Below are positions 52,839 through 60,974 of a DNA stretch of 64,000 bases, in pieces. This DNA is from Bin87 sp034420475 (GTDB taxonomy: Bacteria > Chloroflexota > Dehalococcoidia > Lucifugimonadales > UBA3495). The stretch covers positions 1 to 64,000 of the forward strand of contig DAOULH010000042.1 in the NCBI GenBank assembly GCA_034420475.1, given 5' to 3'. The position numbers were made by a program, and so were the translations under genes. The notes beneath the pieces were generated by a model. That model searched no databases. It worked only from the letters and a program-made list of their open reading frames with translations, and was not told the origin of the DNA. The stretch's first letter is position 1; each line of letters begins with the position of its first letter.

Positions 52839-53648
52839 TCAGTTGGGCGCACGGGAGCCGTCGGTTCCACTGAGGTCATGCTGGACGACCGACAGCGATA
52901 TGGCGAGGCTGTCCGTGATGTCCGGCCTGGTGGCCTCGGCGGCGCCGCGCTCGGCTGCCTTCTCCAGCGAGGATAGTTTTTCATCGGAGGGCGGAGTCGC
53001 CATCTGGACGGTCACGACAATTGCAATGGCGTCGCTATCGTAAAAGGTCACGCTGTCCTGTACACCGTCCTCTGCCATTACCGCGAAATGCGCTCCGACT
53101 ACCGCTTCCTCCGCCTCCCGCTTGGTGAACCCTGGGTCTTTACCGGTTTGCAGGCTGACCGTAACGTGAGGGTTTTCGGACTGGAATTTGTCGATAGCAT
53201 TCCGGGCGTTGCCGGAGATGGAACCTGAAAAATTGATCCAAGCCGACAATCTGTCGGGTTTGCCGGACCCAGCATCAACGACGCTGTCGGGGTCCTCGTC
53301 CTCGATGGCCGTTACCATCTTCGAGAAGTCGTCGCGCCAGGCATAACGCGTGATGGACTCATCGAGAGTGATGCCATCCTGGTACGCGATGGTTTGCAGG
53401 TCTCTCAATTCGGCGGGGCTGTTGATGCTGGGGTGTTGGCGGATCAGCGCAGCCGCTTCGTGGGGGGTCAACGTAGCGATGTTGTGGTGTTGCACCACCG
53501 TCTCGCCGTCGCCGTGCATCGCCATCGCCACGACCCCGAACATGACCCCGACCGCGATCATTACCAGGATGCCGCCGTAGGCGAGCCACATATACCAGCG
53601 GGTCCAACGATTTTTGGGTGAGCCGCGTCGTTCATTCTCGTTCATCAT
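52839..53648 (-). CDS. Membrane-anchored exported protein, protease-prodomain-like
   Basis: The 269-aa protein has a short basic cytoplasmic start, one TM segment (WLAYGGILVMIAVGVMFGVV), then a periplasmic/extracellular domain. The part LRDLQTIAYQDGITLDESIT...YAW followed by AWINFSGSISGNARNAIDKF and GFTKREAEEAVVGAHF resembles the pro-regions of secreted streptogrisin/alpha-lytic-type serine proteases, but no protease domain follows. The resemblance is by eye and modest. GGAGG precedes the ATG at 53648. It is bracketed by direct repeats of the neighbouring protease gene's 3' end, so it looks inserted. Confidence 0.6.
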   Translation of the reverse strand: MMNENERRGSPKNRWTRWYMWLAYGGILVMIAVGVMFGVVAMAMHGDGETVVQHHNIATLTPHEAAALIRQHPSINSPAELRDLQTIAYQDGITLDESITRYAWRDDFSKMVTAIEDEDPDSVVDAGSGKPDRLSAWINFSGSISGNARNAIDKFQSENPHVTVSLQTGKDPGFTKREAEEAVVGAHFAVMAEDGVQDSVTFYDSDAIAIVVTVQMATPPSDEKLSSLEKAAERGAAEATRPDITDSLAISLSVVQHDLSGTDGSRAPN

Positions 53649-53694
53649 CGGGAAGCCTCCTACGGAGCCGCGGCCCATATAAAGACCCGACGGC

Positions 53695-53730
53695 GAGATC
53701 GGGCCGCCGTTCCTGATGTAACCGAACCGG
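53695..53730. repeat. 36-bp direct repeat, right copy
   Basis: A copy of the aspartyl protease 3' end (GAGATCGGGCCGCCGTTCC onward, with the TAACCGAACCGGG flank) without any upstream protease sequence. A weak GGGGCGA/CGCCCC hairpin follows at about 53752-53776. Confidence 0.85.
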
Positions 53731-53803
53731 GCGACAATGGAAGAATGCGCAGAGGGGCGACCCGTGGCCGCCCCTCCGCTGTTGGTGATCCCAGGCTCAG
53801 GGT

Positions 53804-54073
53804 TCAGCCGCCGCCGATGGCGGGGAGGAAGTGCATCTCGGTGTCCTCGCTGACCCGCTCCATCAGGCCAAGCTGGCTGACGTCGCCGTCAACGATTACG
53901 GCCAGACCCGGCGTTATGTCATCCAGCTCTTCATCGTAGAGGAGTTCCTTGATGCCGGGATGAAGCTGCTCCAGGTTGTTGATCACCTGGCGCACCGTCG
54001 CGCCGGCGACCTGGACACGGTCCGGAGCGCCGGTGATGCGCTGCATCGGCGCGGGTATCCATACGTCAGGCAT
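53804..54073 (-). CDS. MoaD/ThiS-like sulfur carrier protein
   Basis: The 89-aa beta-grasp protein has VQVAGATVRQVINNLEQLHP, DITPGLAVIVDGDVSQLGL and the C-terminal HFLPAIGGG, whose free Gly-Gly end is the site of thiocarboxylate formation. It lies downstream of a molybdenum hydroxylase subunit on the same strand, which favours a MoaD role in molybdopterin synthesis, though ThiS-like or siderophore-type sulfur carriers look similar. A strong palindrome separates the two genes. Confidence 0.82.
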   Translation of the reverse strand: MPDVWIPAPMQRITGAPDRVQVAGATVRQVINNLEQLHPGIKELLYDEELDDITPGLAVIVDGDVSQLGLMERVSEDTEMHFLPAIGGG

Positions 54074-54116
54074 TCCGACCTCCTCTCTATTGGTGGCGGT
54101 GGCGCGAGGGATAGCA

Positions 54117-54144
54117 GCAGGGGCGAATAATTATTCGCCCCTGC
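54117..54144 (-). terminator. 28-bp perfect palindrome after molybdenum hydroxylase gene
   Basis: Arms GCAGGGGCGAATAA and TTATTCGCCCCTGC form a perfect palindrome, 17 bases after the hydroxylase stop. It shares the GGGGCGA core with other hairpins of this window. Confidence 0.75.
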
Positions 54145-54160
54145 ACAGTCCGGAAACGTC

Positions 54161-56485
54161 TTACGAGCCGTTCTTCTCCCACAGGGCTTCGAGCACGTTG
54201 CCCGGGTTCATGGGAAGGACGGTCATGCGGACGCCGATAGCGTCGTAGATGGCGTTGGCGATGGCGGCCATGGGAGGCACGATGGGCACCTCGCCGACGC
54301 CGCGCACGCCGTAGGGATGGTTGGGATTAGTGATCTCCACTATGCAGGTGTCGATCATCGGCAGGTCGAGGCTGGTGGGCATACGGTAGTCCAGGAAGCT
54401 GGAGTTGACCATGTGCCCCTGGTCGTTGGTGTAGTACTCCTCGTTGAGAGCCCAGCCGATGCCCTGGACGGCTCCGCCCTGGATCTGGCCCTCCACGTAG
54501 GAGGGGTGGATCGCCTTGCCGGCGTCCTGGATGGCAGTGTAGCGGACGATTTCCACCTTGCCGGTGTCCTCGTCAACTTCCACGTCAACGATGTGGACGC
54601 CGATGCACGGGCCGGCTCCGCCGGGGTTGACGCCGCCGCGGCCGACAATGGGGCCGCCGGTGGGCACCTGGCGCGCGGCGAGTTGCTGGAATGTCATCTG
54701 CAACTGGTCGTCGGCGCGGTGCTTGAGGACGCCGTCCTCATAGAGCACGTCCTCGGGTTCCACTTCCCAGATGCGGGCGGCGCGAGCAATCATCTGCTGG
54801 CGGACGTCCTGGGCGGCGGTGTAGGCGGCGAAACCGGTCTTGAAGGTGACGCTGCTGCCGCCGGTGTTGGAGGTGAAACCGATGCTGTCGGTGTCTCCGA
54901 TCTGAGGGTTCACGTCCTCCACGGCAATGCCGAGCACCTCGGCCAACTGCTGGGACACGGAGGCGCGGGTGCCGCCGATGTCAGGAGAGCCCTCGGTCAG
55001 GGTCACGGTTCCGTCAGGGTTGACCAGGGCAACCGCAGCGGACGGGCCGGTGTTGTTGCCCCAGAAACCGGAGGCGACGCCACGGCCGCGCTTCTTGCCG
55101 TCCTTGGGGGCGCTGTAGTGCGGGTGCGCCTTGGTGGCTTCGAGGGTCTCGACGTAGCCGACTGTGGGGGTCAGCGGGCCGGTGGGTCGGCGGGTCCCTT
55201 CTTTGGCGCTGTTCATGAGGCGCAGGTCGATGGGATCGACGCCCAGCTTCTCGGCCAGTTCGTCCAGGGCGACCTCGACGCAGTAGGCCGCGGCCGGGGA
55301 ACCGGGGGCGCGGTAGGCCGCGGTCTTGGGCCGGTTGACCACGATGTCATAGCCTTCGATCCAGGTGTTGGCGATGTCGTAGGCGGCGAGCACGCAGTTG
55401 GCGGCGCCGGCGACGGGCGAACCGGGGAACGCGCCAGCCTCGAAGATCAGGTGGACCTCGGCGGCGGTGATCTTGCCGTCGTTGGTCGCGCCGATGCGGC
55501 AGGAGATCTCGGTGCCGGAGGTCGGCCCGGTGGCCTCGAAGACCTCGGTGCGGTTCATGGACACCTTGACGGGCGCGTGGGCCTTGCGGGCCAGCAGGGC
55601 GGCCAGGGGCTCCATGTACACGGCCAGCTTGGCGCCGAATCCGCCGCCGATTTCCATGGGCACGGCCTTGACCTTGGATACCGGGATACCGACCAGGCGG
55701 GCGGTGTGGTCGCGGACCGTGAAGTGGCCCTGACTGCTGGAGTAGATGGTCAGGCTGCCGTCGTCGTGCCACATGGCGGTGCCGCTGTGGGGCTCGATGT
55801 AACCCTGGTGCACGGCGGAGGTGGACACGCTGCGCTCCACGACGATGTCGGCGTCGGCGAAGCCGGCGTCGAGGTCGCCCATGCGGAACTCGAAGTGGTT
55901 GGCGGTGTTGGTGCCGCGCGTGTCGTCGTCGTCATCCAGCACGCCGCCGGCGCGGGTGCCGGCTGTTTGGAACGCGGCGAGACGCTCGTGAACGAGGGTG
56001 GCGTCATCGGCCATGGCCTCGCGGGCGTGCATGACCGGAGGCAGCACCTCGTATTCGACGTCGATCAGGTCCAGGGCTTCCTCGGCGGCGTGAGCGCTGA
56101 CGGCGGCGACGGCGGCAATGGCGTGGCCTTTGTAGAGGGCCTTGTCCTGGGCCATGATGTTGTTGCTCAGGAACTTGAAGTTGACCATCGCGCCCTCGGC
56201 CAGGTCGGAGGCGCGGCCGGTGGGCTCGACGATGTCGGCGCCGGTGATGACGGCGCGAACACCGGGCGTAGCCTCTGCCCGGCTGGTGTCGATGGACTTG
56301 ATGCGGGCGTGAGCATGGGGGCTGCGCAGGACCTTGCCGTAGAGCATACCGGGCAGGTTCAGGTCGGCGCTGTAACGGGCCATGCCGGTCACCTTGTCGG
56401 CGCCGTCGTGGCGGACCGGGCGGGTCCCGACTACCTTGTATTCCTTGTCGCTAGTCAGGACCATGTTGGGGGTGTAGTCCAGCAT
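54161..56485 (-). CDS. Molybdenum hydroxylase large subunit (xanthine dehydrogenase/aldehyde oxidase family)
   Basis: The 774-aa protein has the N-terminal 'a/b hammerhead' domain (VGTRPVRHDGADKVTGMARY, AHARIKSID) and the Mo-cofactor domain with EPHSGTAMW, MEIGGGFGAK, AYRAPGSPAA and the catalytic glutamate in GVRGVGEVPIVPP near the C-terminus. It would hydroxylate an aromatic heterocycle, aldehyde or similar carbon. The AYRAPG loop differs from the AYRCSFR of CO dehydrogenase. No 2Fe-2S or FAD subunit gene lies beside it, so electron partners must come from elsewhere. A MoaD-like gene follows. Confidence 0.9.
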   Translation of the reverse strand: MLDYTPNMVLTSDKEYKVVGTRPVRHDGADKVTGMARYSADLNLPGMLYGKVLRSPHAHARIKSIDTSRAEATPGVRAVITGADIVEPTGRASDLAEGAMVNFKFLSNNIMAQDKALYKGHAIAAVAAVSAHAAEEALDLIDVEYEVLPPVMHAREAMADDATLVHERLAAFQTAGTRAGGVLDDDDDTRGTNTANHFEFRMGDLDAGFADADIVVERSVSTSAVHQGYIEPHSGTAMWHDDGSLTIYSSSQGHFTVRDHTARLVGIPVSKVKAVPMEIGGGFGAKLAVYMEPLAALLARKAHAPVKVSMNRTEVFEATGPTSGTEISCRIGATNDGKITAAEVHLIFEAGAFPGSPVAGAANCVLAAYDIANTWIEGYDIVVNRPKTAAYRAPGSPAAAYCVEVALDELAEKLGVDPIDLRLMNSAKEGTRRPTGPLTPTVGYVETLEATKAHPHYSAPKDGKKRGRGVASGFWGNNTGPSAAVALVNPDGTVTLTEGSPDIGGTRASVSQQLAEVLGIAVEDVNPQIGDTDSIGFTSNTGGSSVTFKTGFAAYTAAQDVRQQMIARAARIWEVEPEDVLYEDGVLKHRADDQLQMTFQQLAARQVPTGGPIVGRGGVNPGGAGPCIGVHIVDVEVDEDTGKVEIVRYTAIQDAGKAIHPSYVEGQIQGGAVQGIGWALNEEYYTNDQGHMVNSSFLDYRMPTSLDLPMIDTCIVEITNPNHPYGVRGVGEVPIVPPMAAIANAIYDAIGVRMTVLPMNPGNVLEALWEKNGS

Positions 56486-56562
56486 TAGTTATTCCTCCGG
56501 CTGGTACGTCAAATGCGGGCTTAACACGGGTGGGCGATGCCCGGAAATCCCGTGCCGGCAGT

Positions 56563-56571
56563 ATGATAGCA
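56563..56571 (-). promoter_or_regulatory. Extended -10 box for molybdenum hydroxylase gene
   Basis: Minus strand TGCTATCAT, 77 bases before the ATG at 56485, in the divergent gap with the BKACE gene. Confidence 0.45.
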
Positions 56572-56633
56572 TAGCGAACCAACCGATGGGACGGGCTGAT
56601 TTCCGTCCCATGTTAATGCGCAGCGAGCGGCGA

Positions 56634-56658
56634 GATTGCCGTGCTGCGCCCGCAATGA
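56634..56658. repeat. Degenerate GATTGCC...GCAATGA repeat
   Basis: GATTGCCGTGCTGCGCCCGC then AATGA, a shortened form of the repeats at 18487, 21899 and 37303. Confidence 0.6.
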
Positions 56659-56728
56659 GAAGGATGCAAAGGCGCGTTATCGGCGGGATCGCTGCGCTCG
56701 CATGACAAACACGGAACAGGCGGGAAAC

Positions 56729-57616
56729 ATGGATACGATCATCATCAAAGGATGTCTGAACGGCAGTCGCGGCCGGGAGCAAAACCCGAATATTCCGTTG
56801 GCGCCGGAGGAAGTGGCACAGGAGGCTATTCGGTGCTACGAGGCGGGAGCGTCGATAGTCCATATCCACGCCCGGACGCCGGACGGCGGCATCAGCTACG
56901 ACCCGGCGTGGTATGCCCAGACGGACGCGATGATCCGGGCGCAGTGCGACCTGGTGCTGAACCACACCACGGCGCGGCAGGCCCACGTGCCGGTGGAGGC
57001 GGTGACGCGGTATCTGCTGGAAACGCCGCAGCCGGTGGAGATGGTATCGCTGAACCTGGGTTCCGGCACCCGCTGGGTACTTGATCCCGAGACGGGCGGA
57101 AGGCGCACCGTCACCAGCCCGAACTCCTTTGAGGACATCGTGGCCACGCTGGACGCCTGCTACCAGCGCGGCACCTTCCCCGAGCCGGCCGTCCACGACG
57201 TGGGCAACGTGAACGCCGCCATCACGCTGATGCGGGAGGGCTACATTCGGGATTCCCGGTACTTCCTGGTGGAGCCGGGCGCGCACTGGGGCGACGGCCG
57301 CCTGAACATGGTGGGTTCGCCGCGCAACTACATGCTCATCGCCGACACTATCCGGGAACACTATCCGGAGGCCACCTGGCTGGCGCACAGCAGCATGGGG
57401 CAGACCTTCCCGCTGTGCGCCATCGCCATCGCCACGGGAGCGCACATCCGCGTCGGCATGGAAGACAGCCCGTTCCTGCCCAACAACCCGCAGCCCAGAT
57501 CCAACGCCGAGTACATCGAATGGGCGGTCACCATGGCGCGGCTGCACGGCCGGGAGCCGGCGACGCCGCAGCAGGCCAGGGACATGCTGGGGTTGAATCC
57601 GTACCCCGAAGCGTAG
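56729..57616 (+). CDS. BKACE-family enzyme (3-keto-5-aminohexanoate cleavage-like)
   Basis: The 295-aa TIM-barrel protein begins MDTIIIKGCLNGSRGREQNP and has the zinc-binding ASIVHIHARTPDGG (His-x-His), LNHTTARQ, SLNLGSGTR, WLAHSSMGQ and the GMEDSPFLPNN segment with the catalytic/acidic residue. BKACE enzymes condense a beta-keto acid with acetyl-CoA to give a CoA ester plus acetoacetate; the sequence does not give the beta-keto acid. An ATG nine codons upstream (56702) is possible. Confidence 0.88.
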   Translation: MDTIIIKGCLNGSRGREQNPNIPLAPEEVAQEAIRCYEAGASIVHIHARTPDGGISYDPAWYAQTDAMIRAQCDLVLNHTTARQAHVPVEAVTRYLLETPQPVEMVSLNLGSGTRWVLDPETGGRRTVTSPNSFEDIVATLDACYQRGTFPEPAVHDVGNVNAAITLMREGYIRDSRYFLVEPGAHWGDGRLNMVGSPRNYMLIADTIREHYPEATWLAHSSMGQTFPLCAIAIATGAHIRVGMEDSPFLPNNPQPRSNAEYIEWAVTMARLHGREPATPQQARDMLGLNPYPEA

Positions 57617-57621
57617 CGACG

Positions 57622-57753
57622 ATGGGAGGGAACAAGCCGACGCCAAGGGACCGGCTCAGCCTCTACGCCGTGCTGTACCGCTACGGCGGCGTGGAGCGCC
57701 GGCTGGACCTGGCCGGCTATCGGGAGCTGCAGGACGCATCAGCCGGGCAGTGA
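57622..57753 (+). CDS. Possible 43-aa small protein
   Basis: The frame encodes MGGNKPTPRDRLSLYAVLYR, then GGVERRLDLAGYRELQD and ends at TGA 57753. It starts five bases after the BKACE stop, in the same direction. Composition looks coding (amphipathic helix rich in Arg/Leu/Tyr), but there is no family match and no clear ribosome site, so this is tentative. Confidence 0.35.
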   Translation: MGGNKPTPRDRLSLYAVLYRYGGVERRLDLAGYRELQDASAGQ

Positions 57754-57826
57754 CGGCTTTCGCAGCGGAGACGTTTCGCTTGACCGGGACGGGGGCGGGG
57801 GATTTGGCGGATGGGAGGTAGGAACT

Positions 57827-59659
57827 ATGACGCAACAATACAACCTGCTAATGCCTCAACCCGGAGATTTTTACATCGCGGATTGTCTAACCGTGCTGGA
57901 ACGTATGCCGGATGAGGTTCTCGACGGCGTGTTTATCGACCCGCCGTTCGGCAAAGCGCGAACCTTCAAAGGAACTCTCATCAAGTCGCTAGACGGCGAG
58001 GAGATGGCCGCTGAAACCGCTCTGCTCAGTCAGTGGAGCATCAACACGAAAGCGGATGCCGATGTGTACGGCATCACCTACCCTGATGACACCGACACCA
58101 CAAATTTCCGTGACCTGTGGGCGTGGCGTGACCACGTGCATGGTGAATGGCTCGATACCTTAGACGAACACGCCCCGAATACCGGTCTGGTAGTGAAATG
58201 CGCAAAGGAGAACGCAGGCAACCAGATTGGTGCGTACATTGCATGGATGGCGATACGCTGCTGGCACATTCACCGGGTCAGCAAGACTACTGCATGGTTC
58301 ACGTACCACTGCGACAGCACCGCCAACGGATACATTCGCCCCATGCTCGACAGCATTTGGGGCAGTGACGGATTCGTCAATGAACTTACCTGGCGGCGCA
58401 AAGAAACTCCATCCGGCAGTCAACACTCAGCCAACAGAATCGGCGTGCTGACCGATACCATCTTTATTTACCGCCGTGAACACGCCGGCAAGCCCAACAC
58501 TTTTCGTCCCAGAACCGAAGCAGAAATCAAATCGCATTTCCCACTGGTGGACGAAAATGGAGATCGGTATTTTGATGACACTAAAAGCATATACCGGGCA
58601 CCGTCTATGGCACCTAGACCGAACCTATGCTACGAGTGGCGCGGATTCACCAACCTGAACCCAAGCGGATGGCGATTGTCCAAAGAGCGCATGGAAGAAG
58701 AATACGCAAAAGGAAACATCGTCATTCTTGATGAAGGTGATCCTGATAATCGGCGTATTCAGCGCCGCGCCTACGCGAGGAACAGCCTTGGCCAGCGGCT
58801 CGGCAATCTGATCACCGACATCAAACCGCTGACCAATGCTGGCCCGAACGGAGAGAAGACGGGCTATCCTACCCAAAAGCCCATCGCTCTGCTGGAGCGT
58901 CTCCTGCACATTGCCGACATAAAGCCCGGGGCGCTTATCGGAGATTTCTTCGGGGGTTGTTCCACCAGCATCATCGCCGCTCAAAACAAAGGGATCGACT
59001 GGATTACGTGCGACGTAAACGTCCGCGGCTGGACGATGACCCAACGCCAGTTTCCCAAGCATGGTTACGAGCTTGTGCTGGCCGGAACCACGCCGCGCCT
59101 CAATGATAAAGCCCCAGTGGACTGCCGAGTACTTGGCCCGCAATACCCACAGCAATTCGATCGGGCTACGCTGGTCATGCCCGACTACCACCCGCCGGAA
59201 CCCATTGAAACCCGAGACGCACTGTTGCTGTCCGAACCGCTTATGCTTGAACTGTTGCTCGCTTCCAGCGGCTGGCAATGTTGGGGATGCGGTTATCATG
59301 TCCGCAATCAACTTGGCGAACTGCGGCAAGACCGACGGTATTTCCACCTCGACCACGTCAACCCCAAGAGTGCCGGCGGAAGCGACGAAATCATCAATCG
59401 CGCTCCGTTGTGCCCGCCCTGCAACGGCGACAAGTCGGACGATATGAATTTGAACGCGCTCCGCAATGCCAACAATTCACCGGCCATTAACCGTCAGTTC
59501 TGGGGTGGCACTGCCCCTAGCCTCAGGCGACTGACACAGGTTCAAGAACGTCTCAATCGTCATTTTGAGACGATGCGCAGCCGTACCAGACTGGCACGCA
59601 CTCGGGAAGCGGAACGTCTGCTTAAAGACTACGCTGAACTCAACAAGATCATCGGATAA
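57827..59659 (+). CDS. DNA methyltransferase fused to HNH nuclease
   Basis: The 610-aa protein starts with a site-specific DNA methyltransferase of the beta type: catalytic motif IV FIDPPFG (about residues 37-43) comes first, and the AdoMet motif I GDFFGGCSTS (about 369-378) follows later. From about residue 480 an HNH domain begins: CWGCGYHV, then FHLDHVNPKSAGGSDEIINR and CPPCNGDKSDD, with two CxxC pairs and intact H-N-H-type residues. A modification enzyme fused to a nuclease suggests a single-chain restriction-modification system. GGAGGTAGGAACT precedes ATG. It lies at the start of a defence-like cluster with PIN and HEPN genes. Confidence 0.87.
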   Translation: MTQQYNLLMPQPGDFYIADCLTVLERMPDEVLDGVFIDPPFGKARTFKGTLIKSLDGEEMAAETALLSQWSINTKADADVYGITYPDDTDTTNFRDLWAWRDHVHGEWLDTLDEHAPNTGLVVKCAKENAGNQIGAYIAWMAIRCWHIHRVSKTTAWFTYHCDSTANGYIRPMLDSIWGSDGFVNELTWRRKETPSGSQHSANRIGVLTDTIFIYRREHAGKPNTFRPRTEAEIKSHFPLVDENGDRYFDDTKSIYRAPSMAPRPNLCYEWRGFTNLNPSGWRLSKERMEEEYAKGNIVILDEGDPDNRRIQRRAYARNSLGQRLGNLITDIKPLTNAGPNGEKTGYPTQKPIALLERLLHIADIKPGALIGDFFGGCSTSIIAAQNKGIDWITCDVNVRGWTMTQRQFPKHGYELVLAGTTPRLNDKAPVDCRVLGPQYPQQFDRATLVMPDYHPPEPIETRDALLLSEPLMLELLLASSGWQCWGCGYHVRNQLGELRQDRRYFHLDHVNPKSAGGSDEIINRAPLCPPCNGDKSDDMNLNALRNANNSPAINRQFWGGTAPSLRRLTQVQERLNRHFETMRSRTRLARTREAERLLKDYAELNKIIG

Positions 59660-59702
59660 ATCGCGCCTGCCCGTGCTGGCCAAGCGGAATCGGACCTTGT
59701 TA

Positions 59703-60167
59703 CTAACCCAGGGCCATAAACCCTCGGAAGTTCACCGCCACGTCCGCCCCTTTCGCCAGGGCCGCCAAGTACAAGTCGCGGTCCACGGTCAACAAGGGAG
59801 TTTGGGGGTTGATGGATTCCAACAGGGCGGCGTCAGTGAGGCCCAGCGGCGCGAAATGGGGATTGGCGGCTGCCTGGGCGCTGGCGACCACCACCTCATT
59901 GCTTTCTTCAATCAGGTAAGCAAGGCGATCCATCAGCAGGGACCGCTCGGGCTCGCGGTGCTGGCGGAGAAGGTTGGAGGCTTCCGTGAGCGTGTTGGGA
60001 GTGACGAATATACGGCGAACTTCGTGCAGTACAACGAGCAAGAGCTCGTAATCGTCGGCGGTAAAATCGTCCAGCCGTCGGTGCCTGGCGATAATGTCGG
60101 TGTCAACACCTCCCGCCACCAAAAGGATGAGCAAGTTCGCGTCAACGAAGTATCCTATCAACGGCAT
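59703..60167 (-). CDS. PIN-domain ribonuclease (toxin-like)
   Basis: The 154-aa protein has the PIN acidic residues: Asp in YFVDANLLILLV, Glu in PNTLTEASNLL, Asp in LGLTDAALLE and Asp in LLTVDRDLY, in the usual order. Such proteins cut tRNA or other RNA as VapC-type toxins. Its start overlaps the stop of the upstream 93-aa gene (TGATG), which may encode its partner. It is convergent with the methyltransferase-HNH gene. Confidence 0.85.
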   Translation of the reverse strand: MPLIGYFVDANLLILLVAGGVDTDIIARHRRLDDFTADDYELLLVVLHEVRRIFVTPNTLTEASNLLRQHREPERSLLMDRLAYLIEESNEVVVASAQAAANPHFAPLGLTDAALLESINPQTPLLTVDRDLYLAALAKGADVAVNFRGFMALG

Positions 60168-60448
60168 CAGGCTTTCAGGTCCGGTAGCAGGCGGTCGGTG
60201 AGAGCAACGATTCTGCCATCATCGTTGTTGATGTGAACCACTTTGTAGGCACGGGGAGTCTTCATGCCCATGCGAACTGCTACGGTGTTTTCCCGGTCCC
60301 AGGGACGGGCGAAACCGAAGGTGATGCGCCACTCATCGGAGTCAACATCGTACAGGACTTCTTCCAGTCCAAGCTGAGAGATTTCTTCATCAGCGAAAAC
60401 TTCGGCTACGTAATCTCGCGCCGTTTTGGTAACTTCTTTCACGTCCAT
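60167..60448 (-). CDS. Small partner of PIN toxin (unknown family)
   Basis: The 93-aa protein begins MDVKEVTKTARDYVAEVFAD and has LGLEEVLYDVDSDEWRITFG and AYKVVHINNDDGRIVALTDR, a small alpha-beta domain I have seen in many bacteria beside PIN genes but cannot name. It lacks an AbrB/RHH DNA-binding pattern, so it is an unusual antitoxin if it is one. GAGGAGG precedes the ATG. The one-base overlap with the PIN gene indicates coupled translation. Confidence 0.7.
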   Translation of the reverse strand: MDVKEVTKTARDYVAEVFADEEISQLGLEEVLYDVDSDEWRITFGFARPWDRENTVAVRMGMKTPRAYKVVHINNDDGRIVALTDRLLPDLKA

Positions 60449-60523
60449 TTGTTGCCTCCTCGTTCCCTGCCGACATTATTGTATCTTGGCCCGACGGCAG
60501 GCGGCAAAGCAAGCGGCAGCGCG

Positions 60524-60532
60524 TGCTAGAAT
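60524..60532 (+). promoter_or_regulatory. Extended -10 box for HEPN pair
   Basis: TGCTAGAAT lies 55 bases before the ATG at 60588 in the divergent gap with the PIN module. Confidence 0.5.
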
Positions 60533-60587
60533 CTGGGCAGCGCCGCGGTGATGGAACCCTGCCGCCCCGTCAATTGGAGCAACGAAA

Positions 60588-60974
60588 ATGTCCGCCGCAA
60601 CCGAGCCGGAGCGCGACGCGCGCGCCATTACCGATGACTACCTCAACCGGGCCTGGGCCGCTTATGAATCCCATCGCCTGGAGCTTGGCTCCACCTACAT
60701 CTGGAAGGCTACGGAGGTTGCCCTGCGCTGCGCCGCCGCCAAGCGCGGGATGACTGTGGACACGCCGGATGAGCGGATCGATTTTGTCGAGTTGCTGGAC
60801 TCGGAAAACCGCAACAAACATCCCAGCCACTATATCGCAGCCCTGCTGGCCAACGAGCACTATCGGCATGACTCAGAGCTGGGCGTTATGCCGGGTGATG
60901 ACCCGACCAAGTACGCCGACCTGGCTGTGGACTTCATCAACGAACTGCTGGAAATGGCAGAGGCCGCGGAATGA
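60588..60974 (+). CDS. HEPN-domain protein with RNxxxxH motif
   Basis: The 128-aa helical protein starts MSAATEPERDARAITDDYLN, has a central helix TYIWKATEVALRCAAAKRGM and, in LLDSENRNKHPSHYIAALL, the motif R-N-K-H-P-S-H (R-N-x4-H), the catalytic form of HEPN ribonucleases. It overlaps the next gene, another HEPN-like protein, by ATGA. Two coupled HEPN genes without a nucleotidyltransferase partner are unusual. Clear GGAG precedes the start. Confidence 0.75.
   Translation: MSAATEPERDARAITDDYLNRAWAAYESHRLELGSTYIWKATEVALRCAAAKRGMTVDTPDERIDFVELLDSENRNKHPSHYIAALLANEHYRHDSELGVMPGDDPTKYADLAVDFINELLEMAEAAE

Noticed and set aside
54317..56488. Plus-strand open frame of about 720 codons
   Set aside because: It mirrors the molybdenum hydroxylase gene and encodes Gly/Val/Asp/His-rich sequence with no motif; an antisense shadow.
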